NCBI GenBank assembly: GCA_910574965.1
Contig: CAJTDB010000001.1
Location: forward strand, 124,001 to 188,000
DNA: 64,000 nt
Origin: Lachnospiraceae bacterium
GTDB taxonomy: Bacteria > Bacillota > Clostridia > Lachnospirales > Lachnospiraceae
Direction of reading: 5' to 3'
Under the pieces are notes generated by a model. That model was not told where the DNA came from. It ran no database searches and worked only from the letters and a program-made list of their open reading frames with translations. Both the position numbers and the translations under genes were made by a program. Shown here piece after piece: positions 1 through 8,251 of the stretch (the stretch's first letter is position 1; every line of letters begins with the position of its first letter).

Positions 1-144
1 TCCCATGTGAAATTCGGAGAGGGAACTGTGCTTGGAATTACGGACGGCGGCAAGGACTATGAAGTGAAGGTGGAATTTGACCGTGCAGGCGTGAAAAAGA
101 TGTTTGCTTCCTTTGCCAAATTGAAAAAAATAGAAAGTCTATAG
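1..144 (+). CDS. pcrA: UvrD/PcrA-type DNA helicase, C-terminal end (partial)
   Basis: Frame 1 is open from the window edge to a TAG at 142-144, giving 47 residues. It includes VKFGEGTVLGI and ends in FAKLKKIESL. This matches the conserved C-terminal Tudor-like tail of PcrA/UvrD helicases (HxxFGxGxVL ... F ... GxKxLxxxFAxLxxI), which in the family contacts RNA polymerase. The helicase motor domains lie upstream of the window. The assignment rests only on this tail, but the pattern is characteristic. Confidence 0.85.
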   Translation, partial: SHVKFGEGTVLGITDGGKDYEVKVEFDRAGVKKMFASFAKLKKIESL

Positions 145-298
145 TATTTTTCAGGAAAGTATGGTATACTACGCTTATGCAGAGCGTGCAGATGGCGAAA
201 GACGGACAGGCTTCAGAACAGGAGCGCTTCCTGAAACAAAGAGCCATAGTTCGAACTGCGCTGCTGAAAAATAATATACAAGAAAAGAGGTATCCGCC

Positions 299-586
299 AT
301 GAGCCGTGTAGAAGATTTTATCAATTCAGCGAAAACCAATGAAATGCTTGGGGAACTGCTGCACATTAAAAAAGAGGAAGAGAAAAAGCAGAATGCAGTG
401 ATGTGGATTTTGATCATCATTGGTGCTGTGATCGCGGTAGCGGGTATTGCATATGCCGTTTACCGTTTCTTCACTCCGGATTATTTAGAAGACTTTGATG
501 AAGATTTTGATGACGATTTCGATGATGATTTCTTTGATGATGAGGATGTATCCGCAGAAGAGAAGACAGAGCAGACCGAAGAATAA
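299..586 (+). CDS. small acidic single-pass membrane protein, unknown function
   Basis: 95 residues. The N-terminus is a charged helix (residues 1-36, EEEKKQ-rich). A single transmembrane segment follows at about residues 37-61 (WILIIIGAVIAVAGIAYAV). The tail is extremely acidic, with FDEDFDDDFDDDFF followed by Glu-rich residues. AAGAGG lies 8 nt before the ATG. Similar short proteins with one membrane segment and a poly-Asp/Glu tail occur downstream of pcrA in Lachnospiraceae, but I know of no function. The acidic tail could bind cations or a basic partner; that is inference. Confidence 0.7.
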   Translation: MSRVEDFINSAKTNEMLGELLHIKKEEEKKQNAVMWILIIIGAVIAVAGIAYAVYRFFTPDYLEDFDEDFDDDFDDDFFDDEDVSAEEKTEQTEE

Positions 587-610
587 GATATAGTGGGTTG
601 ATACAGGAGA

Positions 611-656
611 CAGCCTCCTGTTCCAAACGGCATGATCCGCATGGAACAGGGGGCTG
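611..656 (+). terminator. strong hairpin between the small membrane protein gene and rlmD
   Basis: CAGCCTCCTGTTCCA at 611-625 pairs with TGGAACAGGGGGCTG at 642-656, with one mismatch. The 16-nt loop contains a small secondary GG/CC pairing. No U-tract follows (TACTTATC), so it may be an attenuator or processing site instead of a simple terminator. rlmD starts 39 nt later. Confidence 0.5.
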
Positions 657-694
657 TACTTATCATATGGAAAAACAGGATGCGGGAGGAAAAG

Positions 695-2221
695 ATGAAA
701 AAGGGACAGATTTACGAAGGAACCATTGAAAAGGTGCTGTTTCCCAATAAAGGCCAGATAGAGGCAGAGGGCAGGACGGTAACGGTGAAGAACGGACTGC
801 CAGGGCAGACTGTGCGGTATCAGGTGACAAAAGTACGGAAGGGAAAAGCAGAAGGCAGGATTGTGGAAGTGGTGAAACGTGCGCCGTTAGAATGTGAACC
901 GGCCTGCCGGCATTTTGCAGACTGCGGCGGATGTACATGGCAGAATCTGCCTTATGAAGAACAGCTTCGACTGAAAGAACAGCAGGTGAAAGCACTTTTA
1001 GATCAGGCGGTGTCAGGATATACCTATATTTTTGAGGGCATCAAAGAGAGTCCGAATCGATATGGATATCGGAACAAGATGGAATTTTCTTTTGGGGACG
1101 GTAGGAAAGACGGACCCTTAGAACTGGGTATGCACAAAAGAGGCAGCTTCTATGATATTGTGACGGTAGAGGACTGCCGGATTGCGGATGAGGACTTTGG
1201 GCGTATCTTAAAGGAAACGCTTTCGTATTTTCAAGAACAGAAAACATCATTTTACCACAAGATGCAGCATACAGGATATCTCAGACATCTGCTTGTGAGG
1301 AAAGCAGCAAAGACAGGAGAGATCCTTGCAGCTTTGGTAACAACAACTCAGGCAGAAGAAGGGGAGCAGGTACTTTTAGAGGGGTGGAAGAAGAGGATAC
1401 AGGATCTTACTCTGGACGGAACGCTGACGGGACTTCTTCATATAAAAAATAACAGCCTGGCGGATGTGGTGCAAAATGATGGGACAGAGGTCCTTTTTGG
1501 CAGAAATTATTTTTATGAAGAGCTTTTGGGACTCCGCTTCCGGATCACTCCTTTTTCTTTCTTCCAGACCAATTCTCCAGGGGCAGAAGTGCTTTATGAA
1601 ACGGTCCGGGCCTATATAGGAGATACGAAAGATCAGACAGTCTACGATCTGTACAGCGGAACAGGAACGATTGCACAAATTCTTTCTCCGGTGGCCGGGC
1701 GGGTAATCGGAGTGGAGATCGTTTCGGAGGCGGTGGAAGCAGCGCGGGAAAATGCAAAAGAAAACCAACTTTCAAACTGCGAATTTCTGGCCGGGGATGT
1801 GCTGAAAATGCTGGATGATATTCAAGAAAAGCCGGATGTAATTGTCCTAGATCCGCCTAGGGACGGCGTGCATCCGAAGGCACTGAAAAAAATTATAGAT
1901 TTTGGAGTGGATCGGATCGTGTATATTTCCTGTAAACCGACCAGTCTTGCAAGGGATTTGGAGCTTCTGCAGGCCTGCGGATACCAGGTGGAGCGGGGGT
2001 GCTGTGTGGATATGTTTCCTTGGAGCGGGAATGTGGAAAGTATCGTGTTGCTTTCAAAACTTAAATCAAATAAGATGAAGCATATTAATGTGGAATTAGA
2101 GATGGATGAACTTGATTTGACGGCGGCGGAGAGTAAAGCAACCTATGAGGAAATCAAGGATTATGTTTTGAAGCAAAGCGGATTGAAAGTCAGCAATTTG
2201 TATATTGCACAGGTAAAATAG
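695..2221 (+). CDS. rlmD: 23S rRNA (uracil-5-)-methyltransferase, RumA/RlmD family
   Basis: 508 residues from ATG 695, chosen because GGGAGGA lies 4 nt upstream and the protein then begins with the TRAM domain (MKKGQIYEGTIEKVLFP). A cysteine cluster CEPACRHFADCGGC (about residues 66-79) would hold a 4Fe-4S cluster, as in RumA. The SAM-binding motif DLYSGTGTIAQIL and the catalytic block DPPRDGVHPKAL with YISCKPTSLARDL (nucleophile Cys) are intact. The enzyme methylates a uracil C5 of 23S rRNA. The last ~47 residues (from MKHINVELEMDELDL) are the start of an extension typical of Clostridia homologues. It stops early at TAG 2219-2221 while the reading frame continues; see the next entry. Confidence 0.93.
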   Translation: MKKGQIYEGTIEKVLFPNKGQIEAEGRTVTVKNGLPGQTVRYQVTKVRKGKAEGRIVEVVKRAPLECEPACRHFADCGGCTWQNLPYEEQLRLKEQQVKALLDQAVSGYTYIFEGIKESPNRYGYRNKMEFSFGDGRKDGPLELGMHKRGSFYDIVTVEDCRIADEDFGRILKETLSYFQEQKTSFYHKMQHTGYLRHLLVRKAAKTGEILAALVTTTQAEEGEQVLLEGWKKRIQDLTLDGTLTGLLHIKNNSLADVVQNDGTEVLFGRNYFYEELLGLRFRITPFSFFQTNSPGAEVLYETVRAYIGDTKDQTVYDLYSGTGTIAQILSPVAGRVIGVEIVSEAVEAARENAKENQLSNCEFLAGDVLKMLDDIQEKPDVIVLDPPRDGVHPKALKKIIDFGVDRIVYISCKPTSLARDLELLQACGYQVERGCCVDMFPWSGNVESIVLLSKLKSNKMKHINVELEMDELDLTAAESKATYEEIKDYVLKQSGLKVSNLYIAQVK

Positions 2222-2350
2222 AAATGCGGTATTATTGAGAGGGTGAATTATAACCTGCCGAAATCGGAAAACTCCATACAGCCGAAATGTCCGCCAGAGA
2301 AAGAAGCTGCTATAAGGGAAGCGTTGGAACATTTTAAGATGATACAGTAA
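2222..2350 (+). pseudogene. untranslated remainder of the rlmD C-terminal extension after an in-frame amber codon
   Basis: Reading straight on from TAG 2219-2221 in the same frame gives 42 open codons ending at TAA 2348-2350: KCGIIERVNYNLPKSE, then NSIQPKCPPEKEAAIREALE, then HFKMIQ. From memory this is how the extension ends in other Clostridia RumA-type proteins (CGIIERxNYN-PKSxxSxQPxCPPEKExAIxEAL-HFxMI). So the TAG replaces a sense codon, probably CAG or AAG. The methyltransferase core is unaffected. The alternatives are a recent nonsense mutation, readthrough, or a sequencing error. Confidence 0.75.
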
Positions 2351-2368
2351 GGAAGGTGTAAACGAAAG

Positions 2369-4057
2369 ATGGCAAATAATATTAATATGCGTCGAGTGCA
2401 GGTACGAATTCGGGAAATGTTTCAAGGTAAAATCGATATGGCAGATATTCCTAATGATACAAATGGACATTTTGAAACGAGAGCCTTAGCGGCATTTGCA
2501 TTAATTATGACATCTGGCCTTGAAGTGTCGCAGGCGAGTGTTCATGTTACAGATGGTTACCATGATATGGGAATTGATGCGATATATTTGGATGAAACTC
2601 AGAAAAAATTATTTATTATTCAAAGTAAATGGCGATCAGACGGAGGTGGTTCCATTACTCAAGACGAAATGTCTAATTTTGTTCAAGGAATTCAGAGAGT
2701 ATTGGAAGAGGATTTGGCAGGTTCAAATGCAAAAATAATGGCAAAGAGTATTGATATAGATGTGGCCTTAACGCAAATGGGGTATCAAATACATGCTATA
2801 TTTATACATACAGGAAATCAAAATGCAAATGATTATATATTGCGCCCTATTTCGCAGCTAATGGGAAAAACAAATGATGAGATAAGTACGATTTTATTGT
2901 TTAACGAGATTAATTTTAAGGATATATATACTTTTTTGGCGAATGGGCAAGAGCAACTGGGAATTAATATTGATGATGTTATTTTATCCAATTGGGGAAA
3001 AGTGGATGTTCCTTTTGTTTCTTATTACGGAACTATTTCAGCAGCAACAGTAGGTGAATGGTATAAAAATTTTGGAAATGCTTTGTTCGCAAAAAACATT
3101 CGATTTTATAAGGGAAATACAGATGTAAATGAAGGTATGAAAAAAGTTCTTTTGCAAGAACCAGAAAAATTTTACTATTACAATAATGGGATTAAATTGT
3201 TATGTAAATCTATTAAGCGAAAAGCAAAGGATAGTACAACTAATGCAACGGGATTATTTGCTTTGGAGGGCGTATCTCTTGTTAATGGAGCGCAGACAAC
3301 AGGTACGATAGGATCCTTGTTTTTGGATAATCCAGAACAAGTTTCAAAAGCGATAGTCATGATTCAAATAATTGATCTGAGTAGTGTTGATACAGAAACA
3401 ACTACAAAAATTACAAGATTATCTAATACACAAAATAGAATTGAGAATAAAGATTTTGCAGCACTTGATCCTGAACAGGATAGATTACGGACAGAGTTGA
3501 CGTTTGCTCATTACTCGTATCTCTATAAGAGTGGTGATAAAATTACAAATTTAGAGAAGCAAATTTCTTTTGATGAAGCAATTGTGGCGTTAGCATGTTT
3601 AAATGCAGATATATCGTATACTGTAATTGCTAAAGGCAATGTTGGGGCGTTATCTGAGGACATTACTAAAACACCATATAAGGCATTAATAAATCGATCG
3701 ACAAATTCATATGAACTTTTAAACTCTGTTTTATATATGAGAGAAGCTGAGCAATGTTTGCAAGATAAGAAAGAGCATGTAAATAACAATAGGGAACGTC
3801 TGGTCTGCATTCATGCTAATAGGTTTATTTTACATTTTATTTTGAAGGATAAAGGACAAAATGAGAATTTCAATATGTCTGTTATAGATAAAGATAGTAT
3901 CCGAAATAGCGTAATCTCTTTGGCTGATGTACTTGTAGATCAAACAACACAATTTATGGATGAACTTTTTCCAGAGTCCTACCCTGCCAATATTTTTAAA
4001 AATTCAACAAAGTGTAAGCAACTTGAAGAGAAGCTTAATACTGTCATCCATGATTAA
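2369..4057 (+). CDS. AIPR family (abortive infection / phage resistance) protein
   Basis: 562 residues. The N-terminal third carries an Mrr-like restriction-endonuclease fold: DGYHDMGIDAIYLDE followed by KLFIIQSKW (residues about 62-90), a D...QxK pattern. The central part is the AIPR signature region: FYYYNNGIKLLCKSI and LEGVSLVNGAQTTGTIG. AIPR proteins are linked to abortive infection; the nucleic-acid target is not established. GGAAGGTGT lies upstream, and the neighbouring 4081 gene follows after 23 nt. The segment is clearly more AT-rich than rlmD before it and the genes after 5.3 kb, suggesting horizontal acquisition together with the next gene. Confidence 0.85.
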   Translation: MANNINMRRVQVRIREMFQGKIDMADIPNDTNGHFETRALAAFALIMTSGLEVSQASVHVTDGYHDMGIDAIYLDETQKKLFIIQSKWRSDGGGSITQDEMSNFVQGIQRVLEEDLAGSNAKIMAKSIDIDVALTQMGYQIHAIFIHTGNQNANDYILRPISQLMGKTNDEISTILLFNEINFKDIYTFLANGQEQLGINIDDVILSNWGKVDVPFVSYYGTISAATVGEWYKNFGNALFAKNIRFYKGNTDVNEGMKKVLLQEPEKFYYYNNGIKLLCKSIKRKAKDSTTNATGLFALEGVSLVNGAQTTGTIGSLFLDNPEQVSKAIVMIQIIDLSSVDTETTTKITRLSNTQNRIENKDFAALDPEQDRLRTELTFAHYSYLYKSGDKITNLEKQISFDEAIVALACLNADISYTVIAKGNVGALSEDITKTPYKALINRSTNSYELLNSVLYMREAEQCLQDKKEHVNNNRERLVCIHANRFILHFILKDKGQNENFNMSVIDKDSIRNSVISLADVLVDQTTQFMDELFPESYPANIFKNSTKCKQLEEKLNTVIHD

Positions 4058-4080
4058 AGAATAGGTAAAGGAGAGCGCTT

Positions 4081-5157
4081 ATGGATAAACGAAAGCACAT
4101 GGGAAAAGATAAAGAGGGAGTGATTTTTCCTGTTGCTCCAAATCTTTTTGAGATGAGTGATAGTTATTTGCAATTTATAGAAGAAATCAAGAAAGAGATT
4201 CAGAAGCAGAGAGTTTCCGTTGTAATGAATGCCAATGCAGGCATGATTTGCCTTTACTGGAATATTGGCAAGGCTATTTTGAAAAAACAAGAGGAAGAGG
4301 GATGGGGAGCAAAGGTTATTGACCGTATGTCAAAGGATCTGAAAATTGCTTTTCCAGAAATGTCCGGCTTTTCTCCACGTAATATTAAGTATATGCGAAA
4401 ATTTGCCCAGTGTTGGGGGGATTATGAAATTGTGCAACGGGTCGTTGCACAAATACCATGGCGGACAAATATTACTTTGATGGATAAATTAAAAACACAG
4501 GAAGAACGCATATGGTATGCTGGTAAAATAATAGAAAATGGTTGGAGTAAAACGATACTTGAGTTACAGATACAAAGTAAATTAATGGAACGTACTGGAA
4601 AAACAGTCAACAATTTCCCTGTGGCACTGCCATCGATTGATTCTGATATGGCGAATCAGATATTTAAAGATCCTTATTTGTTTGACTTTTTGGGAACCGA
4701 TATGCCAAGACGTGAGGTGGAAATAGAACAGAAACTAACAGAACATATTCAAAGTTTTCTATTAGAATTAGGACAGGGATTTGCATTTGTTGGGCGGCAG
4801 GTTCATTTAGAGGTTGGAGGACAGGATTTTTATTTAGATCTTTTGTTTTATCACTTGAAATTACGTTGCTATGTCGTGATAGAATTAAAAGCCTGTGATT
4901 TTGAGCCGGGATTTATCAGTCAGTTAAATATGTATCAGAATATAGTAAATGATATTTTGTGCCATCCTGATGATAAACCTACAATCGGGCTTTTGTTGGT
5001 TAAGGGCAAGAATAAAACTATAGTGGAATATTCTTTATCTGGTTATCAGAACCCGATTGGTGTTGCAGATTGGCAGAATCAGCTCACACAGTCTTTGCCA
5101 GAGGAGTTCCAGAGCAGTTTGCCTTCTATTGAAGAAATAGAAAAAGAGTTAGAATAA
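4081..5157 (+). CDS. DUF1016/YhcG family PD-(D/E)XK nuclease
   Basis: 358 residues. The N-terminal DUF1016 domain contains CLYWNIGKAIL, MSGFSPRNIKYMRKFA and VAQIPWRTN. The C-terminal YhcG nuclease domain shows FAFVGRQVHLEVGGQDFYLDLLFYH and then YVVIELKACDFEP: Asp of DLLFYH and ExK of IELK form a PD-(D/E)XK site, followed by QLNMYQN. The family includes Rpn-like and defence-associated nucleases. GGAGAG precedes the ATG by 7 nt. It lies 23 nt after the AIPR gene, so the two are likely co-transcribed as an acquired defence pair. A palindrome inside the gene recurs just past its stop. Confidence 0.88.
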   Translation: MDKRKHMGKDKEGVIFPVAPNLFEMSDSYLQFIEEIKKEIQKQRVSVVMNANAGMICLYWNIGKAILKKQEEEGWGAKVIDRMSKDLKIAFPEMSGFSPRNIKYMRKFAQCWGDYEIVQRVVAQIPWRTNITLMDKLKTQEERIWYAGKIIENGWSKTILELQIQSKLMERTGKTVNNFPVALPSIDSDMANQIFKDPYLFDFLGTDMPRREVEIEQKLTEHIQSFLLELGQGFAFVGRQVHLEVGGQDFYLDLLFYHLKLRCYVVIELKACDFEPGFISQLNMYQNIVNDILCHPDDKPTIGLLLVKGKNKTIVEYSLSGYQNPIGVADWQNQLTQSLPEEFQSSLPSIEEIEKELE

Positions 5158-5195
5158 TAACAAAATTAACAGCAAAAGTGCAACGACCGTTGCAC
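4432..5195. repeat. palindrome GTGCAACG-N(2-3)-CGTTGCAC, once inside the nuclease gene and once after it
   Basis: Copy 1 at 4432-4450 is GTGCAACG, GGT, CGTTGCAC. Copy 2 at 5178-5195 is GTGCAACG, AC, CGTTGCAC. Both are followed by AAAT. Copy 1 encodes the conserved VQRVVAQ residues, so part of its symmetry could be codon-driven. Copy 2 is non-coding, 20 nt after the stop codon. Only the two short sites are meant, not the interval between them. Confidence 0.6.
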
Positions 5196-5211
5196 AAATG
5201 GGATAACAGCC

Positions 5212-5355
5212 ATGAGGGGCGGTCAGCGGCTTAAATCAATTTGGTTTAAGCTGCCGATTATTGAAAATGATTTAAGTATAGGTTTGGAAGATGACAAACA
5301 CGTTGAGAAAATCCTTCTGCTTTCCAAGGAAAAATTCACTGCAGAGAACATCTAA
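5212..5355 (+). CDS. possible small ORF or gene remnant in the 5158-5373 gap
   Basis: ATG 5212 to TAA 5353-5355 encodes 47 residues (MRGGQRLKSIWFKLPI ... LLLSKEKFTAENI). It has no clear Shine-Dalgarno sequence. The second half looks protein-like (LEDDKHVEKILLLSKEKF), so it may be the 3' end of a truncated gene. I do not recognise a family. The rest of the 215-bp gap holds only the palindrome described separately. Confidence 0.3.
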   Translation: MRGGQRLKSIWFKLPIIENDLSIGLEDDKHVEKILLLSKEKFTAENI

Positions 5356-5373
5356 TAAAAAGGAGAAACGAAT

Positions 5374-5721
5374 ATGGCAACGAGTAAAGAATATATACAG
5401 TATTTGCTGGACCAATTATCCGGTCTGGAAGGCATTAGCAGCCGGTCCATGATGGGGGAGTATATTATTTATTACAAAGAACGGATTGCTGCTTACGTAT
5501 GTGATGAAAGACTGCTGGTCAAGCCGGTGGAGGCGGCAAAGGCTTATATTCCGGATGGAGTATTTGAGCCGCCCTATGAAGGCGCCAAGGATATGCTTCT
5601 GGTTGAAAATGTGGACAATCCAGAATATTTAAAAGGGCTTTTCGAGGCGATTTATGAGGAATTGCCGCCGCCGAAGAAAAAGAAGCCAAAGAAGAAAACA
5701 GGCGGAGGAAAGGGGGACTGA
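5374..5721 (+). CDS. TfoX/Sxy N-terminal domain protein
   Basis: 115 residues. The block GISSRSMMGEYIIYYKERIAAYVCDERLLVKP (about residues 19-50) and the following PPYEGAKDMLLVEN fit the TfoX N-terminal domain, which occurs alone in many Firmicutes. The tail PPPKKKKPKKKTGGGKGD is very basic and probably disordered. AAAAGGAG lies 7-14 nt before the ATG. In Gammaproteobacteria, TfoX regulates competence; in stand-alone Firmicutes proteins the role is unknown. Confidence 0.85.
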   Translation: MATSKEYIQYLLDQLSGLEGISSRSMMGEYIIYYKERIAAYVCDERLLVKPVEAAKAYIPDGVFEPPYEGAKDMLLVENVDNPEYLKGLFEAIYEELPPPKKKKPKKKTGGGKGD

Positions 5722-5734
5722 AAATTTTTCTGCT

Positions 5735-5763
5735 TTTCAACTGTGTTCTCCATATGATATAAT
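5735..5763 (+). promoter_or_regulatory. candidate sigma-A promoter of the lipoprotein gene
   Basis: TATAAT at 5758-5763 is preceded by an extended -10 TG (TGA before TATAAT). A weak -35, TTTCAA at 5735-5740, lies 17 bp upstream. The start codon is 58 bp downstream of the -10. Confidence 0.5.
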
Positions 5764-5820
5764 AATAGAAAAAGAAGAAGGAACTGATGTTCTGTTTTTG
5801 AAACAAAGGGGGAATTTTTT

Positions 5821-6819
5821 GTGAAGAAGAAAACTGTGCTGGCTGTTGTTTTGGTGCTGCTTCTGGGGCTGCTTTGTACAGCCTGCAGCCAGAGGGAAAG
5901 TGTAGACGAGGGGACTGCGGCTCAGGAGAGCGGGCCGAAGACCGGCGGTGTACTGTATCTGAGCGTGAATCCTGAGATTGCGGTCTTCTACGACATAGAG
6001 GGCAATGTAATCAAAGTGGAAGGCTGCAATGATGACGGCAGTGCGATCCTGGAAGATTATACCGGTTACGAAGGAAAAGCAGCAGGTCAGGTGGTTACGG
6101 AACTGGTAGCGGCTATCGGTGAAGCAGGGTATCTGGTGGAGGAAATCGAGGGGGAGAGCCGGAAGATCACCATCGAGATTGAAACAGGCTCGGTTCTGCC
6201 CAATGATACATTTTTGGAGGAAATGGTTTCGGAGGTTCGTGCGTGTGTCAATGAACATGACTGGGATGGTTATGTGGACGTGGAAGGCGGGAGCGATTAC
6301 GGAATCAAAGAGTCCATCCCGGACAGCAATGGAGCGGCAGACGATAGAGTCGCGGATCCAGCTTTGGAGTACAGAGGAGTATCCGATTACAATAATACAG
6401 ACTACGGTCCAGGCAGTGACGGTGTAACGGACTACGATAATACGGATTATGGCCCTAATAGCGATGGTGTGACGGATTACAATGACACGGACTACGGCCC
6501 CAACAGCGATGGTGTGACGGATTACAATGACACGGACTACGGCCCTAATAGCGATGGTGTGACGGATTACAATGACACGGACTACGGCCCCAACAGCGAT
6601 GGTGTGACGGATTACAATGACACGGACTACGGCCCCAACAGCGATGGTGTGACGGATTACAATGACACGGACTACGGCCCCAACAGTGACGGCGTGACGG
6701 ATTACAATGACACGGACTACGGCCCCAACAGTGATGGCGTGACCGATTATAATAGTTCCAATTATCATCATACAGACTATCATAACTCGGATTATGATGA
6801 TTCCGATTATGATTCATAG
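5821..6819 (+). CDS. repeat-bearing surface lipoprotein with an RsgI-like domain
   Basis: 332 residues from GTG 5821 (AAAGGGGG lies upstream). A lipoprotein signal is visible: basic KKK, hydrophobic stretch, lipobox LCTAC (Cys about residue 21). Residues about 42-145 contain [24 protein letters not shown], like the extracellular domain of RsgI-type anti-sigma factors. After a linker come eight 15-residue repeats (consensus [15 protein letters not shown]), then a Tyr/Asp/Ser-rich tail. The repeats are acidic and Asp-rich, so calcium or cell-wall binding is possible; that is inference. The 3' end overlaps the CotH gene by 26 bp. Confidence 0.75.
   Translation: MKKKTVLAVVLVLLLGLLCTACSQRESVDEGTAAQESGPKTGGVLYLSVNPEIAVFYDIEGNVIKVEGCNDDGSAILEDYTGYEGKAAGQVVTELVAAIGEAGYLVEEIEGESRKITIEIETGSVLPNDTFLEEMVSEVRACVNEHDWDGYVDVEGGSDYGIKESIPDSNGAADDRVADPALEYRGVSDYNNTDYGPGSDGVTDYDNTDYGPNSDGVTDYNDTDYGPNSDGVTDYNDTDYGPNSDGVTDYNDTDYGPNSDGVTDYNDTDYGPNSDGVTDYNDTDYGPNSDGVTDYNDTDYGPNSDGVTDYNSSNYHHTDYHNSDYDDSDYDS
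6382..6741 (+). repeat. eight tandem 45-bp repeats in the lipoprotein gene
   Basis: Two divergent units are followed by six units encoding identical peptide ([15 protein letters not shown]). DNA differences among the six are a few synonymous changes, such as CCCCAACAGC against CCTAATAGC. This near-identity indicates recent expansion or homogenisation, so copy number may vary between strains and assemblies. Confidence 0.95.
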
Positions 6820-8251
6820 ACAATGGAACCGGATCTGTATTGTGCTCATGTCATTGGTACTTGTGGGCGTGATCCTTTTTCTGGATTATAAAACTTCCGG
6901 TGTGATGCCGTTTGCCTCGGAAATGGGCTATGTGTCCAGACTTTTTGATAACACCAAAGTTCATCAGATCGAACTGGTGATCGATGACTGGGAAACTTTT
7001 CTGGATACCGCGACGGAGGAGAAATACAGTCCTTGTACCATTATCATTGACGGTGAAGCTTTTTTCCGTGTGGGTCTCCGGGCGAAGGGAAACAATTCTC
7101 TTCGTCTGACAGACCGTTACGGTCTGGACCGGTACAGCCTGAAGATCGAATTTGACCATTATACTTTGGGCAGTTATTATGGCCTGGACAAATTTTCGCT
7201 GGATGCCTGTTTTCAGGATAACAGTTATATGAAATCCTGGATCACATTTGATATGATGGAACATATGAGTGTTCCCACGCCCCTATGCAGCTATGCCTTT
7301 GTACAGGTAAACGGTGAGGACTGGGGGCTTTTTCTGGCTGTTGAAGAACCGGAAGAGGCATTTGCCAGGCGGAATTTCGGCGAGGATTACGGCCGGCTTT
7401 ACAAACCGGATTACCGTTCTCTTCAGGCGGAAAATGCAGATGTCCATCTTCGCTATATGGGTGACGATCCGGACTGCTATGACAATATTTTTCGAAATGC
7501 CAAATTTCCTGTTGCGGATGCGGATAAAATGCGGGTAATCAAGGCGCTGAAAATTCTGGCTTCGGGAGAAAATCTAGAATCAGCCATTCAGATCGATGAA
7601 GTGCTGCGCTATTTTACCGTACAGGTATTTGTAGTAAATATGGACAGTTACCTGGGAAGAACCGGACATAATTATTTTCTGTATGAGGAAGACGGTATTT
7701 TAAGTATCCTTCCATGGGATTATAATCTGGCATTTGCAACTTATTCTCTTGGTATGCCAAATCCGGTAAATGATACAGGACTGTATGTAAACTATCCCAT
7801 TAATACACCGGCTGAAGGCTATATCATGCGGAACCGGCCTTTGTATCACAATGTTATGAAACAAAAAGAATATTATGCGCAATATCACAGTTATTTTGAC
7901 TGTCTGATTGCGGAGTATTTTGAAAGCGGTTATTTTACAGAGTTTATTGCCGGGACCAGGGAAATGATCGCACCCTATGTGAAGAAAGATCCAACCGCGT
8001 TTTGCTCTTATGAGGACTTTTTGCTGGGTGTGGAAACGATTACCGATTTCTGTATGCTTCGGGCGGAGAGCGTCCGGGGGCAGTTAGACGGGACGATTCC
8101 GTCTACCATCAGAGGGCAAATGGAAAATACGGGACATTTTGTGGATGCGTCTTCTGTATGGCTGCCGGATCTGGGAGAGATTGCAGATTTAGAAAACAAA
8201 AAGCCAAACAGACGGTTTTTGAAAAGGCAAAAAAGGCAGGGGATCAGATGA
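6794..8251 (+). CDS. CotH family protein (spore coat kinase-like fold)
   Basis: 485 residues, with possible starts at ATG 6794, 6797 or 6809. The gene begins inside the lipoprotein gene, so translation is probably coupled. An N-terminal membrane anchor ([17 protein letters not shown]) is followed by the CotH domain: [55 protein letters not shown] and the metal-site region [10 protein letters not shown]. CotH of Bacillus is a protein kinase of the spore coat; membrane-anchored homologues are common in Clostridia and often sit next to repeat lipoproteins. The 3' end overlaps the next gene by ATGA. Confidence 0.85.
   Translation: MMIPIMIHRQWNRICIVLMSLVLVGVILFLDYKTSGVMPFASEMGYVSRLFDNTKVHQIELVIDDWETFLDTATEEKYSPCTIIIDGEAFFRVGLRAKGNNSLRLTDRYGLDRYSLKIEFDHYTLGSYYGLDKFSLDACFQDNSYMKSWITFDMMEHMSVPTPLCSYAFVQVNGEDWGLFLAVEEPEEAFARRNFGEDYGRLYKPDYRSLQAENADVHLRYMGDDPDCYDNIFRNAKFPVADADKMRVIKALKILASGENLESAIQIDEVLRYFTVQVFVVNMDSYLGRTGHNYFLYEEDGILSILPWDYNLAFATYSLGMPNPVNDTGLYVNYPINTPAEGYIMRNRPLYHNVMKQKEYYAQYHSYFDCLIAEYFESGYFTEFIAGTREMIAPYVKKDPTAFCSYEDFLLGVETITDFCMLRAESVRGQLDGTIPSTIRGQMENTGHFVDASSVWLPDLGEIADLENKKPNRRFLKRQKRQGIR

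Noticed and set aside
2219-2350. Amber suppression by pyrrolysine as an explanation of the in-frame TAGs
   Set aside because: No pyl gene or suppressor tRNA is visible in the window, and two cases are too few. Recorded as findings without that claim.
5737-6783. 348-codon minus-strand ORF opposite the lipoprotein
   Set aside because: Its Val/Ile/Arg repeats are the mirror of the 45-bp repeats. The plus-strand gene has a start site, signal peptide and lipobox, and the minus ORF has no plausible ribosome binding site.
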